Made by a program: the position numbers and the translations under genes. From Symsagittifera roscoffensis (Eukaryota > Xenacoelomorpha > Acoela > Convolutidae): a stretch of 64,000 bases of DNA. The stretch lies in contig NC_087063.1 of the NCBI RefSeq assembly GCF_963678635.1, positions 40,872,759 through 40,936,758 on the forward strand, read 5' to 3'. This document shows positions 24,061 through 37,619 of this stretch, one piece after another (the stretch's first letter is position 1; each line of letters starts with the position of its first letter). Under the pieces are notes generated by a model that was not told where the DNA came from, did not search any database, and worked only from the letters and a program-made list of their open reading frames with translations.

Positions 24061-25934
24061 CAAACCATAGAGTTTACAGATTTCAATTAATTTTAATGAA
24101 AATTCCAAAGTTGCATATAGTTTGGACAGCAGAAAAAACCTCGCACTACCCGATATTCTCAGAAGAAATACACCACCTGAAATATTATCACGAAAAACTA
24201 CAGTTGATATACAACAAAAAATAATAAAATTTTTCTTTGAAAAAAAATGAAACATCAGCAAGATTACGATGCAAACATGCAGTAAAAATTGATTTAGACC
24301 AATCAATAATAAATAATCTACATCATTTTCAGTTTATCTAGATTGTCAAAACAATCATTACGAAATAGATTTATTAGGAAAATCTACATTCAAACTGATA
24401 CCATACTCCTCATGGATAAAAAAAAATACACAGCAAAAACCAGTCAAACAAAAATTGTAAAAAAAAAAAAATCTATGTCCTTTAATAGAAAAAGAAAATC
24501 TCAATGATAATATCAATTTATCAGGCCCACCAACTAATGATTCAAAATATACAATCAATTGTGTTTTTAACCTTCCTGACCCACTAGATACAATACCTCT
24601 ATCAAAAATTGAAATTGAAAACATTTTTCTACCAATAACAGAAAAAACAACACTCGCATTGTTACAAAAACATCAAAACCTTGACCCAGTCATCAGGCAA
24701 CTAAAATCTTGGCACAAGTATAAAACCAAGCCACTTAAAGCCGATACTACCATACTAGGAAACAAGACCCAGCTTAGATATTTCAGAAAATTTAATAACA
24801 CCACTATCAATGAAAACACAGATATCCTAGAATACCAAACAACTGATATCAAGGAACACTGCTTACCCTTAGGTATGATGCTTACAGCTTTTCATACCTA
24901 CACACTAAAGGACACTCAGGAGCAGAAAAAACATACTCAAACATTATACAAAATTTTTGTTTCCCAAATGCACCAATTTGGAGAAAAGTATTATGCAACG
25001 ATTGCATAACATGTCAATTAATTAAACAAACCATACCCAAACCAAAAACAAATTGCTGAAAAACAAGATTTTAAGGCACAAAGTTTATATTTTAATCTTA
25101 GAGTTTCTTGTGATACAAAGAACCAATATCACCATCCTCAGAAGGAAACTCATATACAATGGTAATAGTAGATCCATTTACACACTACGTAGCACTTAAC
25201 CCAGTACCTCATTGTAACGCTCGTTATGCATATACAACACTTTAGTAACACTGGATAGCAAAATCCCGAAATCCGAAATCCTTGTCACAGTCAATGGCAC
25301 TGAATTTATAAACAACGAAATTATTACACTATGCCACTTTTATAACATTAAACACAAACCACGTACATCTTACGCACCTTGGACTAATGGATTAGTCGAA
25401 GGCATGAACCGTTCACTACAAGAATACCTTAGATATCATTAATGGAAATGACACACGATATACTGAATGGTCAACAGATGTAAAACTGTTCCCACTATCT
25501 TATAATTCACAATTATCAACAACCATAGGACTATCACCCTACGAAATGGGTTTCAACCAGAAACCACGGAAACCGATAATGTTCACAGCAAACTCTTCAA
25601 AAAATGCACAAATTTATTGCCAACCCACTAAATAATCAATATGTTACAATCTACCACTACATACCCACGATGAAGATCATTTTCATTATCTACAAACTTT
25701 AAAACTAGCTTCCGGTACACACACCGAATGGATTTTAAACAGAGACAAAAAACCAAAAAACACAAAGAAACTTACCAGAAAGTAACAAAAAAATATTACA
25801 AAGACAAAATATTAATTCTCAAATAAACTCCAGATTTACCCCAGCTACAAACTTAAAAATAGGAACATATGTTTAATTCCGAATTTTACAACACAAAAAG
25901 GAATTTCTAAAAAAGTACAACCACTCAGAAAATG
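24061..25934 (+). pseudogene. Pol linker and integrase, unit 2
   Basis: The frame 24659-25009 covers the linker before the zinc-binding domain (LLQKHQNLDPVIRQL). The H and C zinc ligands (GHSG, CNDCITC) follow in another frame. The core near 25290 has Val in place of the second catalytic Asp (GTCAATGGC). The sequence stops matching the expected Pol end at 25934, where a 19-bp filler joins a second partial copy. Confidence 0.7.
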
Positions 25935-25953
25935 TGGTTGTACATTACGTCAT
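25915..25953. repeat. fold-back junction with 9-bp inverted repeat and filler DNA
   Basis: GTACAACCA at 25915-25923 is followed after 11 bases by its inverse complement TGGTTGTAC at 25935-25943, which starts the 19-base filler (25935-25953). The filler ends exactly where a second copy of the linker-integrase region begins (AGATTTATTAGG). Confidence 0.7.
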
Positions 25954-27990
25954 AGATTTATTAGGAAAATCTACATTCAAACCGATACCATACTCCTCAT
26001 GGATAAAAAAAAATACACAGCAAAAACCAGTCAAACAAAAATTGTATAAAATAAGATCTATGTCCTTTAATAGAAAAAGAAAATCTTAATGATAATATCA
26101 ATTTATCAGGCCCACCAACTAATGATTCAAAATATACAATCAATCGTGTTTTTAACCTTCCTGACCCACTAGATACAATACCTCTATCAAAAATTGAAAA
26201 CATTTTTCTACCAATAAGAGAAAAAACAACACTCGCATTGTTACAAAAACATCAAAACCTTGACCCAGTCATCAGGCAGCTAAAATCTTGGCACAAGTAT
26301 AAAACCAAGCCACTTAAAGCCGATACTACCATTCTAGGAAACAAGACCCAGCTTAGACATTTCAGAAAATTTAATAACACCACTATCAATGAAAACACAG
26401 ATATCCTAGAATACCAAACAACTGATATCAAGGAACACTGCTTACCCTTAGGTATGATGCTTACAGCTTTTCTTACCTACACACTAAAGGACACTCAGGA
26501 GCAGAAAAAACATACTCAAACATTATACAAAATTTTTGTTTCCCAAATGCACCAATTTGGATAAAAGTATTATGCAACGATTGCATAACATGTCAATTAA
26601 ACAAACCATACCCAAACCAAAAACAAATTGCTGAAAAACAAGATTTTAATGCACAAAGTTTATATTTTAATCTTAGAGTTTCTTGTGATACAAAGAACCA
26701 ATATTACCATCCTCAGAAGGAAACTCATATACAATGGTAATAGTAGATCCATTTACACACTACGTAGCACTTAACCCAGTACCTCATTGTAACGCTCGTT
26801 ATGCATATACAACACTTTAGTAACACTGGATAGCAAAATCCCGAAATCCGAAATCCTTGTCACAGTCAATGGCACTGAATTTATAAACAACGAAATTATT
26901 ACACTATGCCACTTTTATAACTTTAAACACAAACCACGTACATCTCACGCACCTTGGACTAATGGATTAGTCGAAGGCATGAACCGTTCACTACAAGAAT
27001 ACCTTAGATATCATTAATGGAAATGACACACGATATACTGAATGGTCAACAGATGTAAAACTGTTCCCACTATCTTATAATTCACAATTATCAACAACCA
27101 TAGGACTATCACCCTACGAAATGGGTTTCAACCAGAAACCACGGAAACCGATAATGTTCACAGCAAACTCTTCAAAAAATGCACAAGGTTATTGCCAACC
27201 CACTAAAGAATCAATATGTTACAATCTACCACTACATACCCACGATGAAGATCATTTTCATTATCTACAAACTTTAAAATTAGCTTCCGGTACACACACC
27301 GAATGGATTTTAAACAGAGACAAAAAACCAAAAACACAAAGAAACTTACCAGAAAAAAACAAAAAAATATTACAAAGACAAAAAATTAATTCTCAAATAA
27401 ATTCCAGATTTACCCCAGCTACAAACTTAAAAATAGGAACATATGTTTAATTCCGAATTTTACAACACAAAAAGGAATTTCTAAAAAAAATTACAACCAC
27501 TCAGAAAATGACCGTATCAAATAATTGATAAACCCATTGATGTAACATACAAACTTACAGACTTAAGCAAAAAAGAAATCGTTCAACATCGAAACAATCT
27601 TTTACCTTATTACCCGAAAGAGTACGCACTCCCAGAACTTACTCAATTATACTCTTTTACAGGACTTAAAGTTATTCAAAATAGCTCAGAGCAAAACCAA
27701 AATCGAAGCACCAATATGCAGCCCATTCAAACAATTAGATAAAAAAGACAAAGAACTTCCCAAACAGATATCAAAAAACGTAAACAACAAAAAATACCTA
27801 ACACAGAGAGAAAAAAATCAAAAATTAGGAGAAAAAATTATACCCTCAAATCAAAAAGAAAAATTTCCACATAGACAATCATCGCGACTCCGTAATCGGC
27901 CACGAAAATATTACAAAACATTCATCCCACAATCTAAAATATTTAAGAAAGTTGAATTTCAAAAACCACCTTAATTTAATTAACACTTTC
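25954..27990 (+). pseudogene. second partial linker-integrase copy within unit 2
   Basis: Repeats 24365-25930 with few differences (pieces 26238-26564 and 27121-27450) and continues through the Pol C-terminal tail to the unit 2/unit 3 junction at 27990. The second catalytic Asp is again Val (about 26866). It begins downstream of RNase H, so it is a local duplication and not a full unit. Confidence 0.75.
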
Positions 27991-30165
27991 AAAATTCTTT
28001 ACACAATACATCAAAAGCATACAACTAAACTCACAAAGAGCAAACTCGATATTTACAAATGATGTTTTCTTACTTATCCATAGCTATTTATCTATAAGTT
28101 TTTAAACGCAATCTGAGAAGATCTATCAAGAAATGAAATAACACAACATGTTAAACACGATTTACAAAAACTCTTAGCGTGGTTTATAATCGATTATTTG
28201 AGTCACAACCTTGATCTTATTGAACAAGCAAGAAAAAATTTTTGACCACAAAATACAGATGATGAAACTGTATTAGCAGAACAATCAAATTATGTTTGTG
28301 ACCCTGAATGGTCTCATGAATCATTTATTAACATCCCAACAGATAGATCAAGTCAAGCAATTAACACAATCTCTATTCACAAAGATTATGTTAGAGTATA
28401 TCCACTTACAGTTGACGCAACACCTTTAAATTATAATTCATTCTTCCCTGAAAAAACAGGAAATAAAAGTTTAAATTCTAATTTTATAAATAATGATATT
28501 TTGAATGGAACAAGAAATCTAACACAGCAAGATATACAAACCCCATCACATTTTGTAAACGAAGAAATTGTTGAAACAATAAAAACAACAGAAGCACAAC
28601 GAAGCATTTCACCTATTCCGTCAAATTTTACAACTCCAAAATTAAAAAATCCAACGTTACAACAAACAATCATACAATCAACAGTAAAACCCTCTGTTGC
28701 ACAAAAATATTCAAACATCGATTACCAAACGTTTTGACCAGTAACCAAACCATCTTACAAACAACAAACATCGCAAAAAAATAACTTTGCAGAACATAAT
28801 TACAAAATGTAAATGGACCAAAAACAACAAAACCTAAAACAAATACTCAAATATTTGCACAAAGTCAAAATATACCACAACCGACTTCCTACTCAGTAAA
28901 TTTTCATGATCAACCACGATCCTCACAAGAACAAAACGGAAATTACCCAATTTTTTAACAAAATAAAAATCATATAATACCAAATAAATATAATACCAAA
29001 AATCAACCTCATTATTATGCACAAAATTGTTTTCCATCAGATGATGAAGAATACTATATCCAAAATAACCAACGATTTTACTCCAACTAAAGACTTCGTT
29101 CTTACAGTATTGAGCAACCAGATATTTTTGAACCATACACACGAAATGAACAAATACAACAACCCAGAAATAACCCAACATCACACAACAAAAAATTTTA
29201 ACAACAAAATCCAGTCAACACACAATCATACCAACCAACTCAAATGCAGAACGCAATCCCACTGCCATATTATTTACAACAATACGAAATAGCAAAAAGC
29301 CAACTAACGAAATTTTCTCAAATGCCACATGCCGCAGAATCACTACAAATGACTATGAATCCGTACCTAAAGGGTGGATCATCAATAACATCAAATAAAC
29401 CACTAATTGTATTCACAAGCACAGATCCCGAATACTCTGTAGAAGATTACCTAAATGCAATCACAGCAAACCTAATTTTAAATATAGGACCTGAACAAGT
29501 AAACACTCCACTTCATCAAAATTGGATACAAAGACGCACAGCTTCAATCCAAACCACACATGATGGCGCAGCCCAAAAATGAATTTCATTTTTACCTATA
29601 GAAAGAAAATCAAATTGGAAAAGATTCACACAAGAATTCTCAAAAATGTATGATTCAGAAAGAAACAAACAATATCAAAGAGTTTTATGCAATGATATTC
29701 GTAGACTATCAAATGAAACAGTTAAACCACTTGCAGTAAGAATGGAAACACTAGTCCGAAAAGCATACTCACTCAATGCTCATGATTACAAAATTACAAA
29801 GATAAGAGAAATATTCATGATGACTCCTCAATTGCAAAAAATAGCAACAAAAAAGAGAGCATCACATCCTTCCTCAATCCGAGAACCAGATTTAGACTTC
29901 AAAAAACTAGTAGATGAACTAGAACAAGCAGAGATCACTATGAAATTAGAAGAAACCGAAAACTTAAAACAAAATTATGTAAACAACATCCAAACCACTA
30001 CCTCACACATAAACAATATCAACGACTCTGATACTGATTTATCCGAAAAAATCACTGAAATTTTGAACACCTACGAGAAAAATCCAATTTTTAAAGGCAA
30101 ACCATCTTTCCAAAAATGGTGTAATTATTGTTGCGGATACGGACACAGCATTGCTGAATAAAGAC
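27991..30165 (+). pseudogene. gag, unit 3, lacking the start
   Basis: Starts with the same junction as unit 2 (AACACTTTCAAAATTC) and then lacks a stretch near 28096 that unit 2 has. Open pieces at 28501-28737, 29244-29582 and 29646-30161 cover the gag domain up to the zinc knuckle. The knuckle ends at TAA 30159-30161 where the last Cys belongs, the same lesion as in unit 2. Confidence 0.7.
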
Positions 30166-30960
30166 AAAAACAACAAGATAAACAAAATAAACCACAAAAA
30201 TAAAGAGAACCTATAAAATCTTTTCATCAATACATGAAAAAAGATCAAAATTTACCCAACAAAAACATTCATAGTAATAATAGTTCAGGCAAACCACTTC
30301 CAAATAACTCAAATAACTCTAGACAGCAATCACCCTATAATACAAATTATAGAGGACGATCACCATACCAAAGAAATTCATGAAATTTCTCACAAAACAG
30401 GTATAGTCGATCACATAGTCGAAGTAGTCAATATCGAAATAACTATTCAAGATCAAATTCATATCAACCTCAATTTTCATTTAATACCAGTTCCCGTTCC
30501 AATTCTAGGAATAGAAATTATCCAAACAATCGATCTAGCAACTCTTCATACATTCGATATAGAAATTATTCCAACGATAGGAATAGAAACTATTCAAACA
30601 ATTGAAATCCTAGATATCAAAATAATCGATCACGCGATTATTCTAACAACAGATCAAAATACAATAGTTATCAAAATAGATCACGCGACAATTCACAGAA
30701 CAGAAGTTCAAGCTATAACAATAGACAAAAGAACTACTCTCAATCACTACATAGGAATAACACACATTATCAAAATTCACCACAAAATTATAGGAGTAGT
30801 ACACCTAAACATCAAAGACAAATAAATCAAGTACAATCAACTGAAGAAACTCAACCAGACCCACCTGGTATTGAAAACAACAAAAGCACAGAATTGCAAT
30901 TAAATCACATAAAATTGCGAGTCCACAGACAGCGAAAGTGACTTAGAAAACACAATTTCG
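30166..30960 (+). pseudogene. RS/RN-rich nucleocapsid tail, unit 3
   Basis: Nearly identical to 20801-21560, including the TGA at 30381-30383 that replaces Trp. It is basic, Ser/Arg/Asn-rich and disordered in the ancestral frame. Confidence 0.6.
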
Positions 30961-31059
30961 ATTAATATGATAAACGTTGAAATGGACCATGAACCTATTA
31001 TATATGAACAAACGATATATTCTCACATATATCAAAACCATGACTAATTTTTTTTGAAC

Positions 31060-31760
31060 TATCATACAAGACCAGTATCAAATAGCACAACAAAAGAAAA
31101 ATAGAAAAAATAGTAGAAGAAATAAAAGAAGGAAAACCCACTGAATGCTCTAGCACAAATAACAATTATCAAAACTTACCTGAAGAACCACAGGTACAAA
31201 AGGAAAACATATGGACAATCCCACTTCTTTTAGAAAGTCCAAAATCCAAACGAATGCAAACACCGGACCTTGAAATAGATTTTCTAATAGATTCTGAAGC
31301 AGAATCAAAAAATATAAACATCCCCACTTGGAATGAAATAAGAATTTTACACACAAAATTATACCCTTCAAATTAACTAGCAGACAAGCAACCGCACAAG
31401 GATCAACTTTTAGAAACTATTGAAAAATCCAATTTTTCCTTGTCCCCACTCGAACAATGGAACAAAATAAACTCATGAGCAAACCATTTAAGCAAACTTC
31501 CACATCACTGATATTAAACATAATATCATTGGAAGTCCTTTTATACCATTTAAATATATACAACAAAAATATCCTAAATAGTAGAATTCATATAAAAGAT
31601 AAATACACAATAATGAAAAACACAGCTTTGACATTTTTTCAAAGAATAAACAACCAACCACCATTTTTTTCTAAATTTTACCCCATATACAATCAAGAAT
31701 GCAAACACCTGAAACCACTATCAGGAAATGCGTATAACTTTTCAATCAAACAAGTTCACT
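31060..31760 (+). pseudogene. aspartic protease region, unit 3, active site altered
   Basis: LEIDFLIDSEAESK at about 31271-31312 has Asp-Ser-Glu instead of Asp-Ser-Gly, as in unit 2. A further frame (31457-31762) continues Pol towards RT. Confidence 0.65.
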
Positions 31761-31919
31761 AATATGATAAAGAACAAAATAAACAACATCTATTTATGTC
31801 TGACCATGAATTCAGACCAATTCATAAATTTTTTCGAGTAACCATTTCATCTATCAAATACATGAAAGACTCGAACTCCAATTTGATTTCTTTACACATC
31901 TATAACAATTCTCCATATA

Positions 31920-33000
31920 AAATAACCTTACCTCTAGGACTCTTCGGTTAATGTGAAACTACCGCGACAATTTTCCCCCAAAAGAAATAGCGTATAGAAT
32001 GAACAATATTTTACAACTCTTAGATATATGTCAATCAACAATCCTTGATAAAGAACTGTCAAATTAAATTATTTTAAGCAATGAAAAACGAAATACCGAT
32101 TATTTCATAAAGACGCCCTATTTTAAACCGACATTCCAAACATCAAAATACACGGAAGAACAACAAAAATTTCTAACAATGTTTACTTTTCAACACTCTC
32201 AGATAACACAAAAAGAATTCGAACAATTAGCTGACTTATAATTAAGATACCCAAAAGTTTACGCAACATCAAAATTCACCATTACATTTACCTCTAAAAC
32301 GTGACGCAGTTTTCAGAAAACGACGAGCAAGTAAAGTCCCAATTCACCTGCAAAGAAAAAGTTAACCAATTACTTGAAATACTAGAACAATATGAAATTA
32401 TCTCTCCAGTAAATAAAGAGGAACAGTCAGAAAGTAATACATTCATAAACCGCGTCATCATTTTAGCAAAAGGGGAATCATTAAAAATCGTTTTTGATGC
32501 AATTTAATTGGCCTATTGAACCAATTCAAGGAATTATCACAAAAATAAACGTAAATATTTCACAACAGCACACATGAATAGTGCATATAATCAAATGCCA
32601 CTAAATGAACAATCAAGACGATTAACACAACTCGTTATTGGAACTCAAAAATACGAATTCATCAGATTATTCTATGGATTTTCTATTGGACGAGTAGCAT
32701 TTTCAGCATTTATGAGTAAAATTTTCAGGTCACTAATACTCAATAAAAATGAAATCACTTATTTGGACGATGTTTTTATGCAATCACAAACAAAAGACGA
32801 AATGTTCATTGTCTTAGAAAAATACCATCAAATAATACTACAGGAAAACATGAAAGCAGCCCCAGATAAATCTCACTTTTTTCTAACACGAGTGAAAATC
32901 CTTGGACATATTATAGAAAAAAAACAGTATAAATTCGTTAAAATCTCGAAATACTCCAACCACCTTCAAATAAAAAGAAAATTCAAGAATTTCTTGGAAT
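31920..33000 (+). pseudogene. reverse transcriptase, unit 3
   Basis: Pieces 32301-32507 and 32574-33005 include the palm A region (again AHMNSAYNQMPL with His for Asp) and ITYLDDVFMQS. They continue to the thumb-side FFLTRVKILGHIIE. It shares the motif A change and the short deletion with unit 2. Confidence 0.75.
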
Positions 33001-33360
33001 GTTAAACTTCTTAAGTAAATACGTACACAAAATGCAATTATACTTAGGACCATTCTATAACATCCTTAGACAACAAAATAATTTTGAATGGACAACAGAA
33101 CACCGAAAACGCTTCGAAGAAATAAAAACTCTTCTCACTGAACAATTATCAAACACTATTCCAGATCCCAATCAACCATTCTATGCCATGTGGGACGCCT
33201 CAAATTTTGGCATCGGCGCAGCACTGTTACAATCTCACAATGGAACGACTAAAATGAACCTCATTTCCGCAAACTCTAGGCTATTCACACAAGCTGAACT
33301 TAGACTCTCTACACTTATGAGAGATTGCAAAACCATAATATAAACAGTCACAGAATATGA
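32999..33360 (+). pseudogene. RNase H, unit 3, with C-terminal deletion
   Basis: The 114-residue frame covers the RT-RNase H connection and MWDASNFGIGAALLQS, then ends after LSTLMRDCK. Relative to unit 2 the sequence jumps at about 33363 from the RNase H core to the linker, losing the third catalytic Asp segment. Confidence 0.72.
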
Positions 33361-35493
33361 GTTGAATGCAGTAAAAATTGATGTAGACCAATCAATAATA
33401 AATAATCTCCATCATTTTCAATTTATCTAGATTGTCAAAACAATCATTACGAAATAGATTTATAGGAAAATCTACATTCAAACCGATACCATACTCCTCA
33501 TGGATAAAAAATAATACACAGCAAAAACCAGTCAAACAAAAATTATATTAAAAAAAGTCTATGTCCTTTAATAGAAAAAGAAAATCTCAATGATAATATC
33601 AACTTATCAGGCCCACCAAATAATGATTCAAAATATACAATCAATCGTGTTTTTAACCTTCATGACCCACTAGATACAATACCTCTATCAAAAATTAAAA
33701 TTGAAAACGTTTTTTTACCAATAACAGAAAAAAAACACTCGAATTGTTACAAAAGCATCAAAACCTTGACCCAGTCATCAGACAACTAAAATTTTGGCAC
33801 AAGTATAAAACCAAGCCACTTGAAGCCGATACTACCATACTAGGAAACAAGACCCAGCTTAGATATTTCAGAAAATTTAATAACACCACTATCAATGAAA
33901 ACACAGATATCCTAGAATACCAAACAACAGATATCAAAGAACCCTGTTTACCCTTAGGTATGATGCTTACAGCTTTTCATACCTACACACTAAAGGAAAC
34001 TCAGGAGCAGAAAAAACATACTCAAACATTATACAAAATTTTTGTTTCCCAAATGCACCAATTTGGATAAAAGTATTATGCAACGATTGCATAACATGTC
34101 AATTAAACAAACCATACCCAAACCAAAAACAAATTGCTGAAAAACAAGATTTTAAGGCGCAAAATTAGTATTTTAATCACAGAGTTTCTTGTGATACAAA
34201 GAACCAATATCACCATCCTCAGAAGGAAACTCAGATACAATGGTAATAGTAGATGCATTTACACACTACGTAGCACTTAACCCAGTACCTCATTGTAACG
34301 CTTGTTATGCATATACAACACTTTATGAACACTGGATAGCAGAATCCCGAAATCCGAAATCCTTGTCACAGACAATGGCACTGGGTTTATAAACAAAGGA
34401 AATCATTACACTATGCCACTTATGTAACATTAAACACAAACCACGTACATCTCACGCACCTTGGACTAATGGATTAGTCAAAGGCATGAACCTTTCACTA
34501 CAAGAATACCTTAAATGTATCATTGATGGAAATGACAACCGATATAATGAATGATCAACAGATCTAAAACTATTCCCACTCTCTTATAATTCACAAATAT
34601 CAACAACCATAGGAGTATCACCCTACAAAATGGTTTTCAACCAGAAACCACGGAAACCGATAATGTTCACAGCAAACTCTTCAAAAAATGCACAAGGTTA
34701 TTGCTAACCCACTAAAGAATCAATATGTTACAATCTACCACTACATACCCACGATGAAGATCATTTTCATCATCTACAAACTTTAAAATTAGCTTCCGGT
34801 ACACACACCGAATGGATTTTAAACAGAGACAAAAAACACAACGAAATTTACCAGAAAGTATAAAAAAATATATTACTTAGATAAAATATTAATTCTCAAA
34901 TAAATTCTAGATTAACCCCAGCTACAAACTTAAAAATAGGAACATATGTTTAATTCCGAATTTTACAACACAAAAAGGACTTTCTAAAAAATTACAACCA
35001 CTCAGAAAAGGACCGTATCAAATAATTGATAAACCCACTGATGTAACATAGTAACTTAAAGACTTAAACAAAAAAGAAATCGTTGAACATCGAAACAATC
35101 TTTTACCTTATTACCCGAAAGAGTACGCACTCCGAGAACTTACTCAATTATACTCTTTTACAGGACTTAAAGTTATTCAAAATAGCTCAGAGCAAAACCA
35201 AAATCAAAGCACTGATATGCAGCCCATCCAAAAACAAATAGATGGAAAAGGCAAAGAACTTCCCAAACAGATATCAAAAAACGTAAACAACAAAAAATAC
35301 CTAACACAGAGAGAAAAAATTAAAAATTAGGAGAAAAAAATTATACCTTAAGATCAAAAAGAAAAATCTCCACATAGACAATCATCGCGACTCCGTAATC
35401 GGCCACGAAAAGATTATAAAACATTCATCCCACATTCTAAAATATATAAGAAAATTGAATTTCAAAAACCACCCTAATTTAAATAACACTTTC
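33361..35493 (+). pseudogene. Pol linker, integrase and C-terminal tail, unit 3
   Basis: The frame 33744-34070 matches the linker. The core near 34370 keeps GACAATGGC, so the second catalytic Asp is present, unlike in unit 1 and both unit 2 copies. A basic Lys/Arg-rich tail runs to about 35480. Unit 3 is the only unit that continues into the unique 3' region, as the 3'-most gag-pol of the ancestral element would. Confidence 0.72.
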
Positions 35494-36293
35494 ATCTCTT
35501 GAAGATTTTTTCATGGACCGAACAATTCCTCAAATTTCATGCTCAAAAACCACTTGAACAGACTGGTTCAAATTCAACAAATCAGAAGCTTTTCCGAATC
35601 ATCCCCTCAATTTTAACATGACTTTCTAGCCAACAAATAACCACCCTCAAGCCAATTTCTAACCATAACTAAAAGACCTCCAGGTCAAAATAAGCAAACC
35701 GCTAAACATTGACACCTGAAATAACCTCCCCTATCAAGCAGTACAAAGATCAACAAATTTGTACCAATTTAAACCTCAAAAACCTCTCAGGCAAAAAAAT
35801 TAAATTAGCCTAAAGAGTAAATTGAACCTGATCATTTAGCCTAAAGTACTCTCGGACACTCCTAAAATCTCTCAGACACCCCAACCATCTAATAAATAAC
35901 AAAAAAAACACATGGGAGCCCTCGAAACTTCCCTTTTTCAAAAACTGCCGAAATCCATCCCACTTGTCAAAAAATCAATAAAACAATCCGACCACACTTA
36001 AATTTCGCCTCGAAAATTAAAAAATAATTCGACGAAGAAATCACTTCTTCAAATGCTCTTTTCTCAAACAGTTGACAAATTTCATAACATACTTTCAAAT
36101 CTTTTTTCAATTCTTTCCAATTCTTTCAAACCTTGTATAATTTTCATATCCGACATTTTATAAATATTCATCCTCACCATGATAATTTTTTTGCAACTTT
36201 TTCATCATTTTTATTCCCTAACCCAAATCTACGTAAACTTCACCAAAATCATTGACCACCTCTTCAGGTACGATATTTCAAATCACTATCTAA
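35494..36293 (+). other. noncoding spacer between pol and the 3' genes
   Basis: A/C-rich sequence without a credible frame on either strand. It may contain the splice acceptor for a subgenomic env message, but I cannot single one out. Confidence 0.4.
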
Positions 36294-36482
36294 ATGTTGA
36301 AACATCTATTCAGTAGAACAGATGTTTTTCTTCTTTTTATAATATTTCTTACATTTCTGATATCCCTAATAATGACAATATGCAAATGCATAGAAAAGAC
36401 TATCGTAACCGTCGCATTAGCAACGATACTTCTAATACTTTTTATTGAAGAATATTACAATAAACATAAAATTTCTTCTTAA
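36294..36482 (+). CDS. small membrane protein, 62 residues
   Basis: The frame starts at ATG and encodes a short basic N-terminus, then two hydrophobic segments at about residues 11-30 and 35-50, and a charged end (EEYYNKHK). Two closely spaced membrane helices are likely. Family unknown. It may be a small accessory membrane protein of the element or the remnant of a larger one; A-rich DNA rarely gives such a hydrophobic plus-strand frame by chance. Confidence 0.35.
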   Translation: MLKHLFSRTDVFLLFIIFLTFLISLIMTICKCIEKTIVTVALATILLILFIEEYYNKHKISS

Positions 36483-36509
36483 ATAAATAATTTTTGAAAA
36501 ATTTTCCAA

Positions 36510-37603
36510 AATTGCTAACCCCCACATCAGTCTCCACCAAAAACATCCCAAGAACCTCCAACAACGCCAACAAATACACTAACAAATTATCCTCAACCAT
36601 CAACACGCATCTCTTTTCAAGACAATCCAATTACATGTGAAGAAAGACACGCACGATTATCCGAACCACTAGAGCCAGAACTTCGCCAAGCATCACTGAG
36701 CAAACCACAATACAAACCAGTATATAACCTATACCCCCTCAACAACAAAATCTTAATAGAACAAGACACCAAAGTCAAAACCAAAACACATTAGAAACAA
36801 ATCAACAAATTATTCATCCAAGACAAAATAGATATTTGAAAAACCCCAGAGTTCAATTCTACATACCTCATTCACCAACACTAAATCCTTTAAATCTTTC
36901 TAGCAGTACAATTCAAAGTACCCCACAGACCCCATCACAATAAAATACATCAAACATCCCATCAGATGATTTAGGTTCAACCCCTACATCTGGCCAAATC
37001 AGGGAAAGCCCTTTTAATCCCCCAACCACTACAGAACAACTCCCTTATTGGGTGACTCATGTTTTTCCTCAAAGCGAACCAAAGTTAGTGAATGATCCAA
37101 TAGACGTTTCATCTGACACATCTTTATCACTACCTGAGTTTCTTTCACTTCCTTCAACACCTTCCTTAACTCCAATTTCACAAACACCTTTCCCTTCAAA
37201 TTTTCCTACAAATCTCGACGCCAGATATAGAGAAAATTCAACAAATAACATACAACTACGATTAGATTGGAATACATTCGTAGCACCCCTTCCATTATTT
37301 GGACAACATAGATTACACAACTGGGCACTGAAAAGATTACAATACCGACAAGACATTCACAAAGATATTCAAGACCATAATATACAAATATTTACACAAG
37401 ACAACTTGACGTTAAAATTTGAAATCACAAAAAAAATAAATAATATAATTCATCATCCCTTACCCTTAGCCCCTCCAAATAAAACAGCTCAATCTTTACC
37501 TCCTCCGTTTATAAACACAGAAATAATCTACAAAAACGATGGATACACAAAAAAGACAATTGGATATATCACATTTTATAACCCATATTCAGGACTATCG
37601 TAG
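36510..37603 (+). pseudogene. accessory gene 1 of the inner element (unrecognised)
   Basis: Broken frames from about 36514 run into an intact 183-residue frame at 37052-37603 that continues upstream to a TAA near 36942. The left part is Pro/Ser/Thr-rich and probably disordered. The right part (about residues 60-183 of the intact piece) is a more ordered region with RLDWNTFVAPLPLFGQHRL and a helical stretch NWALKRLQYRQDI. It matches no gag, pol or env domain I know. It lies between pol and the env-like gene, a usual place for retroviral accessory genes. Function unknown. Confidence 0.45.
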
Positions 37604-37619
37604 ACATGTAACTTTTAAA

